The notes: generated by a model from the letters alone, not told the origin. DNA of 34,946 bases from Brasilonema sp. CT11 (GCF_017982655.1 NZ_JABXYX010000083.1:1-34946), one strand, 5' to 3'. Shown: positions 22,912 through 31,589, numbered from the stretch's first letter. Translations and numbers: made by a program.

Positions 22912-23137
22912 CTGTATGAGAAGTTGTACTACGTGGTTGATAAGGCTTGCCAGTAGGTTGATTTTTGTATTTTTCTATCTCATTAGCTTCTAGATAGTAA
23001 TAACGCCCAAGTTTGGAAGCTACGATCTGTCCATTTTTAATTAAGTCATGAACTCGCTGACGGGTTACACCGAGTAGCTTGGCAGTTTGAGCTACAGAGA
23101 GTAGTTCAGGACTGTTATTTGAAGAAGAGTATGTCAT
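22889..23137 (-). CDS. Small excisionase-type HTH DNA-binding protein, 82 aa
   Basis: Residues 12-60 (LLSVAQTAKLLGVTRQRVHD, then LIKNGQIVASKLGRYYYLEA) are a typical excisionase/MerR-like winged HTH (HTH_17): a recognition helix followed by a beta-hairpin wing and a helix NEIEKYKNQ. The N- and C-terminal tails are polar and flexible. It precedes the methyltransferase by 49 bases on the same strand and its stop codon sits in the 26-bp palindrome, so it probably regulates the R-M genes like a controller protein, though classical C proteins are of the XRE fold. Phage-type excisionase function is less likely because no integrase is present. AT-rich sequence upstream (23138-23180) could hold its promoter. 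Confidence 0.82.
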   Translation of the reverse strand: MTYSSSNNSPELLSVAQTAKLLGVTRQRVHDLIKNGQIVASKLGRYYYLEANEIEKYKNQPTGKPYQPRSTTSHTDSIDNCQ

Positions 23138-23311
23138 AGAATAAGCTCAGAGAATGCTATGGTCTCACAAATAAATTTTCCAAAATATTGCATTCTCAAG
23201 CGTAACTTAACTGCTGTCAGCGAAGCACATCATAAAAAGGCGGGTTAACAGGCTAAAATTTTGTTGCATTAGACGGCTAGTCTTAATCCACAAATTGATC
23301 TGCTATTGGAT

Positions 23312-24271
23312 TTATTCCTCAATCAGCAACATCGCGTGTCCATCAGGATCTTTAACTAAACAACCCTGACGGTAAGGACTTGCACTATCTGTAAACTGCA
23401 CGATCGCCGACGATACAAACTGCACACCCGAAAGTCGCAGCGTCTCTACAGCCTGCTCAATATCATTAACAACAAGTTCAAGCTGCATATGTGCAGTCTC
23501 GCTACTTTTCCAATCGCTCGGCATTGGGCGACCATTTCCAGGCACAATATAATCCAACATTTCAATTCCTAAACCGCCTTGAATTGGTCGCAGTGGTGTC
23601 ACTTGGACTTTGGCTTCTGGTAAACCATCAAGGTGGGCTTGGGTTTCTCCCTGATTGAGACTACCGCCATCAATTTGCATTCCTAGAGTATCGCGGTAGA
23701 AGTTGAGACTTTGCTCGGTGTTTGCAATAGCGATCGCACTATGATCAATTCCCAAAAATAAGTTCTCTGTGTCCTGATGCCATTTATCTTGTCCTTTGTC
23801 AGCAGGAAACCAAATGAGTTCTAAATTGTGACCGTCAGGATCTTTAAACTTAAAGGCTCGTACACCCGCAGATGCTTTATTATCAGGTGGTATTGTCTGC
23901 GGTTCCACTGAAATAGGTTCAATGGGAAATGAACGCAGATGAGCATAAGCACGATCCATATCACTGACTGCGATCGCAAAATGTTGAAACCACAAATCAT
24001 TGCTTCGGGAATCGCTGGGGATTAATTTTCCCTCAACATTGAGATAGTGCATCAATTCGATGAGTTCATCACCTAATTGTAAAGTAATAATGCGAATGTT
24101 TGCTGTTTCAACACCTTCAAGGTCACCATAATCTTGTCCGGCAACTGTGATATCTGAAACCACTTTAAAACCGAGTGCTTGGGTGTAGAAATTTAAAGAG
24201 CGATCGCCATCTGTCACCGTTAATCCAATGGCGCGAATTCTTTGCACCTGTATTTTATTATTTATAACCAT
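23312..24271 (-). CDS. Two-domain VOC (glyoxalase/dioxygenase superfamily) protein
   Basis: A 319-aa protein with two vicinal-oxygen-chelate domains (about 8-155 and 168-318). Domain 1 starts RIRAIGLTVTDGDRSLNFYT, where the usual first metal His is not evident, but HFAIAVSDMDRAYAHL and DPDGHNLELIWFP supply typical ligand positions. Domain 2 has IDHSAIAIANTEQSLNFYRD (His), AHMQLELVVNDIEQA and KDPDGHAMLLIEE (Glu), a full set. Family members include glyoxalases, extradiol dioxygenases and fosfomycin-resistance proteins; the substrate is unknown. If only one half binds metal, domain 2 is the likely active one. It is monocistronic, on the minus strand after the R-M island. Confidence 0.85.
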   Translation of the reverse strand: MVINNKIQVQRIRAIGLTVTDGDRSLNFYTQALGFKVVSDITVAGQDYGDLEGVETANIRIITLQLGDELIELMHYLNVEGKLIPSDSRSNDLWFQHFAIAVSDMDRAYAHLRSFPIEPISVEPQTIPPDNKASAGVRAFKFKDPDGHNLELIWFPADKGQDKWHQDTENLFLGIDHSAIAIANTEQSLNFYRDTLGMQIDGGSLNQGETQAHLDGLPEAKVQVTPLRPIQGGLGIEMLDYIVPGNGRPMPSDWKSSETAHMQLELVVNDIEQAVETLRLSGVQFVSSAIVQFTDSASPYRQGCLVKDPDGHAMLLIEE

Positions 24272-24765
24272 CTTGAAAAATTGTAATTTTTATTTTTACT
24301 GAAAACTCTTAATATTATGTAGATTTTATATGTAAATACGTGATTTTCATCAAATTATCCAAAAATTACTGATCAACGTCATGGTAATAATTAAAGACAC
24401 ACAATGGACGGCATCCCGCTGTGCTAACAATAGTCATAATAGTTAAATAATCACGATAACATTTTCTGCAATAATAGATTACTGATCAATTATAATTTAT
24501 GATATGATTTGTGCTGAGTTTTTAAACTTCATGCATTAAAATTTTAATTCAATCATGCATAATTTTTTTATAGCTCTTAAGATAGAGATATTTATTACTC
24601 CAATGGTTATAAGCGATCGCCACTGCAAACACCTAATATTTATGCCATTACCACATAAATAGCTATAAAAAGCTGTAATAATTCAATCATAATAAAATTA
24701 TAAATGCATGATTATACCAGTTTTTTGATATTAAAAATACTAAAATACAAACATTTCCCCGCGTT
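24272..24765. other. AT-rich intergenic region
   Basis: 494 bases between the divergent VOC gene and the SDR remnant. Strongly AT-rich, with one HIP1 octamer near 24615. No ORF with a ribosome-binding site, no repeat of the GC-rich families, and no clear operator was seen. Promoters for both flanking genes are expected here. Confidence 0.5.
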
Positions 24766-24908
24766 ATGAGTTATTCGCCTTACTTGCTTAAAGGTCAAAA
24801 AGCACTCGTGACCGGTGCTAGTTCTGGCATCGGTGAAGGTGTAGCCCGTCATTTAGCTGCATGTGGTGTGGTATGACGTTGTATCCAGGTTTTACGGAGA
24901 ATGGTTGA
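24766..24908 (+). pseudogene. Internally deleted SDR (glucose 1-dehydrogenase-like) gene
   Basis: The first 34-36 codons encode an intact SDR nucleotide-binding start: MSYSPYLLKGQKALVTGASS, then GIGEGVARHLAACG. After GVV the frame stops at TGA (24874-24876). From about 24870, in another frame, the sequence reads GMTLYPGFTENG and stop (24906-24908), the typical last residues of these cyanobacterial dehydrogenases (usually ...DGGMTLYPGF). So the 5' and 3' ends are joined and roughly 200 codons, including the YxxxK active site, are gone. It stands 6 bases before the debranching-enzyme gene and was probably cotranscribed with it. Confidence 0.8.
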
Positions 24909-24914
24909 ACTGTT

Positions 24915-27035
24915 ATGCCTACAAAAGTTAGTGTCAATTCTGGTTTAATAACAATTAACGATGGTTCCTGCTTTCTGGTAACAGCTTGCAATGGTTCTAT
25001 TAACGAAAATAAAGCTCAAGGCTTTTTTGTTCAGGATACACGTCTAATTTCTTACTATGAAATTTCTCTCAATCGCCATCAACTTGAGCTACTAGCTTCT
25101 AGCAATATCACTCATCATAGTGCGCTTTACCAATTTACTAACCCGCAATTTTCTACTGTTAAGGGTGTTTTACCTTCAGGTAGTTTACTCGTAACTATTC
25201 GCCGCGACATTGTGGGAGAAATGTATGAAGAGATTGATATAACCAATTATCACGGGGAAACTGTTCAGTTTCAATTAATGCTAGCTATTCGCTCGGATTT
25301 TGCGGATATATTTGATGTGAAATCACACCAAGTATTGACGCGGGGAGAAACACAAACAACATGGAAAGATGGTGTACTCACTAGTGAATATCGAAACGGA
25401 GAATTTTCGCGAGGCATTATAACTAAGCCAGTTGATTCCACCTCAAAAGCGAGATATGCCAATGGTCGTTTAATGTTTGATGTGGCGATCGCTCCCGGTG
25501 AATCATGGCACACTTCTATCAACTTTATAGCTAAAGTCAATGGAAATGTCCTCAAACCTGAAGATAGCGGTGCTGTATCTCAAAACACAAAAGCCGCAAA
25601 GGTAAAGGACGAGTGTGTGATTAATGCCACAATAATGCGATCGTCCAATGCCGAAATTGCCGGATTTTATGAGCAGGCACTCATCGATATGGCAGCGTTG
25701 CGGATTGAGGTGGATGACAAGGAGCAGAAATTTTGGATGCCTGCTGCTGGTATTCCTTGGTTTGTTGCCGTCTTTGGACGCGACTCAATTATTACCAGCT
25801 TGCAAACAATGGCAGTTTATCACGAATTTGCTCGTGGCACATTGCTGAGACTAGCTCAGTTACAAGCAACTGAGTTAGATGACTGGCACGATGCCGAACC
25901 TGGTAAAATGCTGCATGAATTGCGTCAAGATGAGTTAACTAAACTACATCAACTACCGTACAGTCCCTATTACGGAACAGTAGATACTACTATTCTCTGG
26001 ATTGTGACTCTTGCTGAAGCTTATCACTGGAATGGCAATTTAGCTATGCTCAATGAGTGCCGATCGCCATTTGAAAAAGCACTAACTTGGATTGATAAAT
26101 ACGGTGATTTTGATGACGATGGGTTTGTAGAGTATTTAACTCGTTCTACCCACGGATTACGCAATCAAGGCTGGAAAGATTCGGGTGACTCGATGGTTTA
26201 CCCGGATGGTAAGTTAGTTGAGCCACCAATTGCATTATGTGAGGTGCAAGGTTACGTTTACGATGCTTGGCTAAAAGCAGCTTTAATTTATGAAGTGTGG
26301 GGAGAACAAGAGCAAGCGAACAAGCTACGTCAAAAAGCACAGCAACTTTATCAACGATTTAATGATTGCTTTTGGATGGAGTCGGAAGAGTTTTACTGTT
26401 TAGGATTAGATAGTAAGAAGCAGCAAATCCAATCAATTACCTCAAATCCCGGTCAATTGCTATGGTCTGGAATTGTACCAAAAGAAAGGGCGCAGAAGAT
26501 AGCCGAACGACTTTTTCAACAAGATATGTGGTGTGGTTGGGGTGTGCGGACTTTAAGTGCCAAAAATCCAGCATATAACCCAATTAGTTATCAACGGGGT
26601 AGTGTTTGGCCTCATGATAACTCTATCATCGCGGCTGGATTAAAAAAATACGGCTATCACGAAGAAGCTAACCGCATCGCTGAGGGAATATTTGCGGCTG
26701 CGAGTTATTTTCAAGCCGGAAGAATGCCAGAACTGTTTGCAGGAATTGAACGCCGAGAGGATAACTTTCCAGTGCCTTATCCAGATGCAAATATACCTCA
26801 AGCATGGGCGGCTGGTTCAATTTTCTTACTCATCCGGAGTATTTTGGGACTCGAAGCCGATGCATCACAGCGACATTTAAAAGTACAGCCTTCACTTCCA
26901 GAATGGTTGGCAGATTTAGAACTGACAAATCTAGCTGTGGGAGAAGCTATCGTTGGATTGCGTTTTTGGCGAGAGGCTGAACAAACCCGATGGGAAGTTA
27001 CTCATAAAAAAGGCGAGTTACAAGTTTCTGAATAG
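24915..27035 (+). CDS. Amylo-alpha-1,6-glucosidase / glycogen-debranching-type enzyme
   Basis: A 706-aa protein with an N-terminal beta-sandwich domain (about 8-215, starting ITINDGSCFLVTACNGSINE) of the glycogen-debranching N-terminal type, followed by an (alpha/alpha)6-barrel glucosidase domain (about 250-690). The barrel has AAGIPWFVAVFGRDSIIT, then LRHELRQDE-type helices, WIDKYGDFDDDGFVEYL, GWKDSGDSMVYPDG, QRGSVWPHDNSIIAAGL and MPELFAGIERRED. The acidic residues in FGRDS, KDSGDS and PELFAG are likely catalytic or substrate-binding. It should cleave alpha-1,6 or related alpha-glucosidic bonds in storage or compatible-solute metabolism. There is no signal peptide. It follows the decayed SDR gene by 6 bases and precedes the CDF transporter by 18, indicating one transcription unit. 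Confidence 0.9.
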   Translation: MPTKVSVNSGLITINDGSCFLVTACNGSINENKAQGFFVQDTRLISYYEISLNRHQLELLASSNITHHSALYQFTNPQFSTVKGVLPSGSLLVTIRRDIVGEMYEEIDITNYHGETVQFQLMLAIRSDFADIFDVKSHQVLTRGETQTTWKDGVLTSEYRNGEFSRGIITKPVDSTSKARYANGRLMFDVAIAPGESWHTSINFIAKVNGNVLKPEDSGAVSQNTKAAKVKDECVINATIMRSSNAEIAGFYEQALIDMAALRIEVDDKEQKFWMPAAGIPWFVAVFGRDSIITSLQTMAVYHEFARGTLLRLAQLQATELDDWHDAEPGKMLHELRQDELTKLHQLPYSPYYGTVDTTILWIVTLAEAYHWNGNLAMLNECRSPFEKALTWIDKYGDFDDDGFVEYLTRSTHGLRNQGWKDSGDSMVYPDGKLVEPPIALCEVQGYVYDAWLKAALIYEVWGEQEQANKLRQKAQQLYQRFNDCFWMESEEFYCLGLDSKKQQIQSITSNPGQLLWSGIVPKERAQKIAERLFQQDMWCGWGVRTLSAKNPAYNPISYQRGSVWPHDNSIIAAGLKKYGYHEEANRIAEGIFAAASYFQAGRMPELFAGIERREDNFPVPYPDANIPQAWAAGSIFLLIRSILGLEADASQRHLKVQPSLPEWLADLELTNLAVGEAIVGLRFWREAEQTRWEVTHKKGELQVSE

Positions 27036-27053
27036 TTAATATTATTTACCCGA

Positions 27054-27980
27054 ATGGCATCTGATTCATCTAAGAAAACTATCTTTGTAGCGATGGGTGC
27101 TAACTTAGCGATCGCCATCACTAAATTTATCGCCGCCGCCTTTACTGGCAGTTCAGCTATGATATCTGAAGGTATTCATTCTCTGGTAGATACTAGCGAT
27201 CAACTTTTACTACTGCTAGGAATTCGCATGAGCAAAAAGCCAGCAGATGATAGCCATCCCTTCGGTTACGGTCAAGAACTTTACTTTTGGACTTTAATTG
27301 TTGCTATCCTCATTTTTGCCATTGGTGGCGGAATGTCTATTTATGAAGGAATTTCTCATTTAATTCATCCTAGCCCTTTAGAAGACCCAATGTGGAATTA
27401 TATCGTACTGGGTCTGGCGATAGTATTCGAGGGTTATTCTTGGACTGTTGCGTTAAAAGAATTTTTGCCAACCAAGGGCAATCAAAGTTTTTGGCAAGCA
27501 ATTAAAAGCAGTAAAGATCCGACTGTATTCACCGTCTTATTTGAGGATACTGCTGCTATTTTAGGTCTGCTTGTTGCCTTAGTAGGAATCTTCTTGGGAC
27601 ATTTCTTTAACAATCCTTATTTTGATGGTGTTGCCTCTATTATTATTGGTGTTCTCTTGGCGGTAGTAGCAGTATTATTAGCTCGTGAAAGTAAAGGATT
27701 ATTAGTTGGTGAGAGCGCTAATCCTCATACTATAGCGAATATTCGATCTTTAGCAAAAACAGAGCCTAATGTGCAAGACGTCATGCGTGTGCTAACAATG
27801 CAGCTTTCACCACAGGAAGTCTTACTGAACTTAGAAATTCAATTTTGCAAACATTTATCAGGTGAGGAGATAGCATTAACGGTGGAGCGTTTGGAAGAAA
27901 AAATTCGCCTTTCTCATCCGGAAATCAAGCAAATTTTTATTGAAGCCAAATCTTTGGCTGCTACTCGTAAATCTTCTTGA
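27054..27980 (+). CDS. Cation diffusion facilitator (CDF) transporter
   Basis: A 308-aa inner-membrane metal/proton antiporter. Six membrane helices lie in the first ~215 residues. The helix-2 metal site is ISEGIHSLVDTSDQLLLLLG (HxxxD) and the helix-5 site is VLFEDTAAILGLLVALVG (ExxxD-type, with Glu/Asp), followed by the cytoplasmic ferredoxin-like domain from about residue 220 (ESANPHTIANIRSLAKTEPN). The substrate is likely Zn, Fe or Mn. The FEDTAA form, with Glu where zinc exporters usually have His or Asp, leaves specificity open. It begins 18 bases after the glucosidase and is probably in the same operon; the link looks positional rather than functional. Confidence 0.9.
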   Translation: MASDSSKKTIFVAMGANLAIAITKFIAAAFTGSSAMISEGIHSLVDTSDQLLLLLGIRMSKKPADDSHPFGYGQELYFWTLIVAILIFAIGGGMSIYEGISHLIHPSPLEDPMWNYIVLGLAIVFEGYSWTVALKEFLPTKGNQSFWQAIKSSKDPTVFTVLFEDTAAILGLLVALVGIFLGHFFNNPYFDGVASIIIGVLLAVVAVLLARESKGLLVGESANPHTIANIRSLAKTEPNVQDVMRVLTMQLSPQEVLLNLEIQFCKHLSGEEIALTVERLEEKIRLSHPEIKQIFIEAKSLAATRKSS

Positions 27981-28033
27981 CTCCTGAATTTTGTCTTCTG
28001 ACTCTTTCTTATCGGTATCACAAGCGCAAAGTT

Positions 28034-28531
28034 ATGAATAGTGAACAACTTGATAACCCATCACCCCAGTCTACCGGATCTCAAGCCTTGCATTCCCATG
28101 AGAATCCAACACAACCGACAATTGATTACTGGCATGTCTGGACTGACGAAGACGGTGTAAGTCACCAGTCCCGTTCTCAAATTCAGGACTTCATCCAGAA
28201 AGGTATAGCCCCGGATACCTCGCCTCAGTGGCTGTCTAAATTAAAGCAGTCTGGTGCCACAATCACTTTTACTGTGTTACCCGTAGGATGGGTTGGCAGC
28301 TGGCATGAGAACCCGAAGCCCCAGTGGATTATCCCTTTGTCAGGACGCTGGTTTGTGGAGACTATGGACGGGCAGCGAGTAGAAATGGGTCCTGGTGAAA
28401 TTTCATTTGGACAAGACCAAGGCACAAAAGCGGACGCGCAAGGTCAGAAAGGTCACTTATCTGGTACAGTAGGCGATGCGCCAGCTGTTCTGATATTGGT
28501 GCAATTTGAAGAGATACCAAGCATGGAGTAG
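28034..28531 (+). CDS. Cupin-domain protein
   Basis: From the ATG at 28034 the protein is 165 aa. The frame extends upstream to a TTG at 27977 overlapping the CDF stop, but MNSEQLDNPSPQ is the more natural start. A helical N-terminal half (DYWHVWTDEDGVSHQSRSQI, then QWLSKLKQ) is followed by a single beta-barrel cupin (about 90-160): GWVGSWHENPKPQWIIPLSG, RWFVETMDGQRVEMGPGEIS and VLILVQFEE. The first cupin motif has His/Glu-like residues (WHENPKPQ), and GHLSGTV supplies the later His, so a metal site is possible. Its function is unknown. It follows the CDF gene by 53 bases and may end that operon. Confidence 0.8.
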   Translation: MNSEQLDNPSPQSTGSQALHSHENPTQPTIDYWHVWTDEDGVSHQSRSQIQDFIQKGIAPDTSPQWLSKLKQSGATITFTVLPVGWVGSWHENPKPQWIIPLSGRWFVETMDGQRVEMGPGEISFGQDQGTKADAQGQKGHLSGTVGDAPAVLILVQFEEIPSME

Positions 28532-29292
28532 CCCCAGCAACTCTATGCGATCAAGCAAGCTAAAGGCATTGGGCGAAGATTACTCAGCACTCATGGAATT
28601 AGCTCAACCCTAATTTGGTTCGCGCTTGATAAAACAGTAAAGACTTTGAGAGCAAAAGGTGTAACTTCTATTTAATTTGGGAATATCGAAACCTTCAGAA
28701 TCCCGGTTTCTCCAAGAAACCGGGATTCTCCTTTCTCCCGAATTATTCAGGAGTGGTATATCTAAAATCTGGTTCAGAATTCCAGGGACCGCGCCGATCA
28801 ATTTCTACCTTGCCATTAGCGACTTTTGCGTCATTTTGAACTTCAATAGGCATATTTCAACGAAATTTATCTATCATTTTACTCATATTTCTTCTAGGTT
28901 ATGGCGTCGGTATAACAAAGTGATGACAAAATTGTGTCATTTTCTTATTACTGGTACTAAATATTCACAGTATGATTGGTTAGATATTACCAAACATTGG
29001 ATCTGTGACCTCGATCAACAAATTAAGCGCTTTCATAAACATATTTAAAAAGGATAGTCTTACTTTCATTCAGCAACGTAGAAAATTGTGAGGTTTTGTG
29101 TTAAATAAAAATAATCGAACAGTATCTATAAACACATATAAATGAAATCAGAATGAAATTAGACTATATAATTAGTAAGAAATATTTTTAATACCATTAG
29201 GTAGACGCGATCGCATTCTTCATTTCTTAAAGTAAAGGCAAAGAGGTATAAATACTGCCTCATATACAATCTATTGCTTTAGGAGTTGAATA
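28532..29292. other. Intergenic region with a palindromic repeat, no clear gene
   Basis: 761 bases. A frame across 28677-29048 mixes hairpin-derived and AT-rich sequence and has no recognisable domain, so it is not called. The right part (29050-29280) is AT-rich, should contain the promoter of the Csp-like gene, and has a HIP1-related GCGATCGCAT near 29208. Confidence 0.5.
28697..28729. repeat. Palindromic element with 15-bp stem
   Basis: AGAATCCCGGTTTCT (28697-28711), loop CCA, AGAAACCGGGATTCT (28715-28729) is a perfect inverted repeat. The GGTTTCT/AGAAACC core resembles the hairpin at 34662-34691, suggesting a common small palindromic element. No T-run follows on the plus strand (CTTTCTCCC), so termination is uncertain. 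It lies about 165 bases after the cupin gene. Confidence 0.65.
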
Positions 29293-29627
29293 ATGACCAC
29301 AACTAAAAATCACCAATCCTTGCTGGAAACTTGCATTCAGAATTGTTTGGATTGCCTACACGACTGCGAATACTGCGCCAATGCCTGTTTAAGTAGTGAC
29401 ATAGTGTAGATGATGGCTGAATGTATTAAGCTGTGTCCGGATTGCGCTGACACTTGCAGTCTCTGCGCTCGTTTGATGTCTCGTAATTCAGTACTCCATG
29501 CTCAAATGTGCAGTGTTTGTGCTACAGCTTGCGAACACTGTGCTAGCGAGTGCGAAAAACATAATAGTGACCACACTGCAAGCGCTGCGCTGATTCTTGT
29601 CGCCAAATGGCTGCGGCAATGGCGTAA
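29293..29627 (+). pseudogene. Broken four-helix-bundle copper-binding (Csp/DUF326-like) gene
   Basis: AGGAG (29281-29285) and an ATG at 29293 start a Cys-rich protein: CIQNCLDCLHDCEYCANACL. After residue 38 an in-frame TAG (29407-29409) interrupts it. The frame then continues MMAECIKLCPDCADTCSLCA, CSVCATACEHCASECEKHN, the CxxC spacing of copper-storage proteins that bind Cu(I) inside a four-helix bundle. Near 29573 a 2-nt excess (CCACACTGC for CCACTGC) shifts the frame. In the restored frame the end reads HCKRCADSCRQMAAAMA and stop (29625-29627), the usual C-terminus. Both lesions are minor, so inactivation looks recent; a sequencing artefact is less likely for two independent changes. Confidence 0.85.
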
Positions 29628-29697
29628 ATACACGATAACTTGTGCTGCCTAGGTTGAGCGTTGATCAAAAAAGTCAGGTTTTGGGCAGTATTGTCAT

Positions 29698-29750
29698 TTA
29701 GGCGATGGGCGATTGCCCTTTGGGCAGACGCCTGCATGCGTATCGCCACC
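29698..29750. repeat. Short GC-rich repeat-like stretch
   Basis: GGCGATGGGCGATTGCCC, then TTTGGGCAGACGCCTGC resembles dispersed cyanobacterial repeats with palindromic halves (GGGCGATTGCCC; GCAGACGCCTGC). It creates an apparent 50-codon N-terminal extension in frame with the downstream hydrolase, which I do not consider coding. Confidence 0.4.
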
Positions 29751-29810
29751 TTTCTCATCTGTTTTTTCTTTACTAAAGTTATCACAACTGTTATTGTAAT
29801 TAATTTAGAC

Positions 29811-30608
29811 ATGTTATCTAAAGGCAGCCATCCTTATTTTCTGACTACCCAGCCATGTAACCCAAACCATCCGCTATTTATATTTCTACCAGGAATGGAT
29901 GAGACTGGAAAGGAATCAATTTGCATTCAAACAGCAGGTTTAGAAGTGGCTTTTGATGTACGTTCTTTTGTGATTCCACCTGATGAATTAACAACTTGGG
30001 ATGAAATGACAGAAGAATTAGCATCTTTAATTCAGATAGAACTCGAAAAAGCACCACGCTCATCTGTTTACCTCTGTGGCGAATCATTTGGAGGTTGTTT
30101 AGCGTTGAAGGTTTTAGAGAAATTTCCTCAATTATTTACGAAGGTTATTTTAATTAACTCTGCTTCTTCATTTCATCGTGTACCTTGGCTGAATTTTGGT
30201 TCAATGTTATTTCCTTATACACCTAAATTCTTTTATAAAATATCTTCATTTGTAGCTTTGCCTTTTTTAGCTCATTTAAATCGCCTTTCACCCGCCGGAA
30301 AACAAGCTTTATTACAATCAACCAGTTCTGCACCTAAAAAAACTGCTAGTCAGCGTTTATCTTTAATGAGAGAGTTTGAGCTTGACGAGAAAAAACTTTC
30401 TCAAATAACTCAAAGAGTCTTATTAATTGGTAGTAAGGAAGACCGACTTTTACCTTCAGAAGCAGAGGCACAACATTTAGCTAAAATTTTTCCCAATTCT
30501 CAATTAGTAATTTTACCAGACAGCGGTCATGCTTGTTTGGTAGAAGCGGATACTAATCTTTATCAAATATTGTTATCTGAGAAATTTATCGATGTGTCAT
30601 GTATTTAA
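29811..30608 (+). CDS. Alpha/beta hydrolase
   Basis: From the ATG at 29811 the protein is 265 aa. The catalytic triad is visible: Ser92 in YLCGESFGGCLALK (the GxSxG elbow), Asp211 in IGSKEDRLLPS and His240 in LPDSGHACL. The oxyanion region is FIFLPGMDETG. The upstream in-frame TTG (29661) would add 50 residues coded partly by repeat DNA and is rejected. There is no signal peptide. Substrate unknown; relatives act on esters or lipids. The gene lies behind the broken Csp-like gene on the same strand, without an obvious link. No clear Shine-Dalgarno is present (ATTTAGAC before the ATG). Confidence 0.85.
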   Translation: MLSKGSHPYFLTTQPCNPNHPLFIFLPGMDETGKESICIQTAGLEVAFDVRSFVIPPDELTTWDEMTEELASLIQIELEKAPRSSVYLCGESFGGCLALKVLEKFPQLFTKVILINSASSFHRVPWLNFGSMLFPYTPKFFYKISSFVALPFLAHLNRLSPAGKQALLQSTSSAPKKTASQRLSLMREFELDEKKLSQITQRVLLIGSKEDRLLPSEAEAQHLAKIFPNSQLVILPDSGHACLVEADTNLYQILLSEKFIDVSCI

Positions 30609-30671
30609 ATAAACGAAATTGGAGAAAATTAGCTATGTTTCGTTTTATGGAACCCTTTAGGGCATAGAGTG

Positions 30672-31589
30672 TCAAAATCTATATTGCCGATAAACCTCAC
30701 TCGCAGCCCGATGCACTAAGGAATGACGATACACAAGTGATTTGAGATCATCAGCATATCCACCACCAATCACGCAAGCAACTCTATAGCCAGCAGCAAT
30801 ACAAGTACCCAAAACTTGCATTTCTCGGCGGTATAAACCAGTATCAGTTAAAGCTAATTTTCCTAGCTTGTCCCCGACATGAGGATCAACACCAGCATCG
30901 TACAACACTAAATCTGGCTTAACCTCAGATAACAAATCTGGTAAGTATTTAGCTAATGTTTGCAGATAAGCATCATCTTCCATCCCCACAGGTAGGGGAA
31001 TATCTAAGTCACTTTTTTGCTTAGTACCAGGAAAATTAACTTCGCAGTGCATAGAGAAGGTGAAAACACTATCATCGCCTTGAAAGATAAAAGCAGTACC
31101 ATCCCCTTGATGTACGTCCAAATCTACAATCAAAATTTTCTGAACTAGGCGGAGTTTTTGCAATACACGAGCTGCAACTGCCAAATCATTGAAAATACAA
31201 AAACCAGATCCATAACTGGGAAAAGCGTGATGAGTACCACCAGCAGTGTTACAAGCCAAACCGTACTTTAGCGCTAATTGTGCCGTGAGAATTGTTCCAC
31301 CAACGGCGACACATGTACGATTAACCAGTGAGGAACTCCAAGGTAACCCAATACGTCGCTGTGCTTTAGCATCAAGAGTGCCCTCACAATAAGCTTGAAT
31401 ATATTCTGAGGTGTGAACTAACTCTATTAACTCTTGTGGCGGGCGTGAGGGCAGATGAAATTGTTCTTTTTGCGCCACGCCATCTGCTAATAATAATTCG
31501 TAGAGTTGCCGAAATTTTGGCATCGGGAAGCGATGACCTTCAGGTAGTGGGGCAACGTAGTCAGGATGGTAGACTATCGGCAAGTCCAT
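30672..31589 (-). CDS. Histone-deacetylase-family zinc hydrolase
   Basis: From the ATG at 31589 the protein is 305 aa, in the arginase/deacetylase fold. His120-His121 (NTAGGTHHAFPSYGSGF) form the catalytic pair. Zinc ligands are Asp158 and His160 (ILIVDLDVHQGDGTAF) and Asp235 (LYDAGVDPHVGDKLG). The transition-state Tyr is Tyr278 (IGGGYADD). Bacterial members deacetylate acetylated lysines or small amines (acuC and acetylpolyamine amidohydrolase types); the substrate here is unknown. A TTG at 31622 would add 11 residues (AVKTFYNNYF) but it falls in a degenerate copy of the ACCGCCAAGACGCC repeat, so MDLPIVYHPDY is preferred. It is convergent with the alpha/beta hydrolase gene. Confidence 0.92.
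   Translation of the reverse strand: MDLPIVYHPDYVAPLPEGHRFPMPKFRQLYELLLADGVAQKEQFHLPSRPPQELIELVHTSEYIQAYCEGTLDAKAQRRIGLPWSSSLVNRTCVAVGGTILTAQLALKYGLACNTAGGTHHAFPSYGSGFCIFNDLAVAARVLQKLRLVQKILIVDLDVHQGDGTAFIFQGDDSVFTFSMHCEVNFPGTKQKSDLDIPLPVGMEDDAYLQTLAKYLPDLLSEVKPDLVLYDAGVDPHVGDKLGKLALTDTGLYRREMQVLGTCIAAGYRVACVIGGGYADDLKSLVYRHSLVHRAASEVYRQYRF

Noticed and set aside
22889-23137. HTH protein as a phage excisionase
   Set aside because: No integrase, attachment-site repeat or other phage gene is nearby; its position before the methylase favours an R-M regulator.
1983-24908. The two SDR remnants as halves of one split gene
   Set aside because: The 3' fragment has D-mannonate-oxidoreductase features (RGQKIIDHTP, YSGV) while the other remnant keeps its own different C-terminus (TLYPGFTENG), so they are two separate genes.
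28677-29048. 123-codon plus-strand frame
   Set aside because: It begins inside the 28697-28729 palindrome, mixes repeat and AT-rich sequence, and shows no domain or ribosome-binding site.
29661-29810. 50-residue N-terminal extension of the alpha/beta hydrolase
   Set aside because: Starts at TTG, is coded partly by a GC-rich repeat, and the hydrolase fold begins cleanly after the ATG at 29811.
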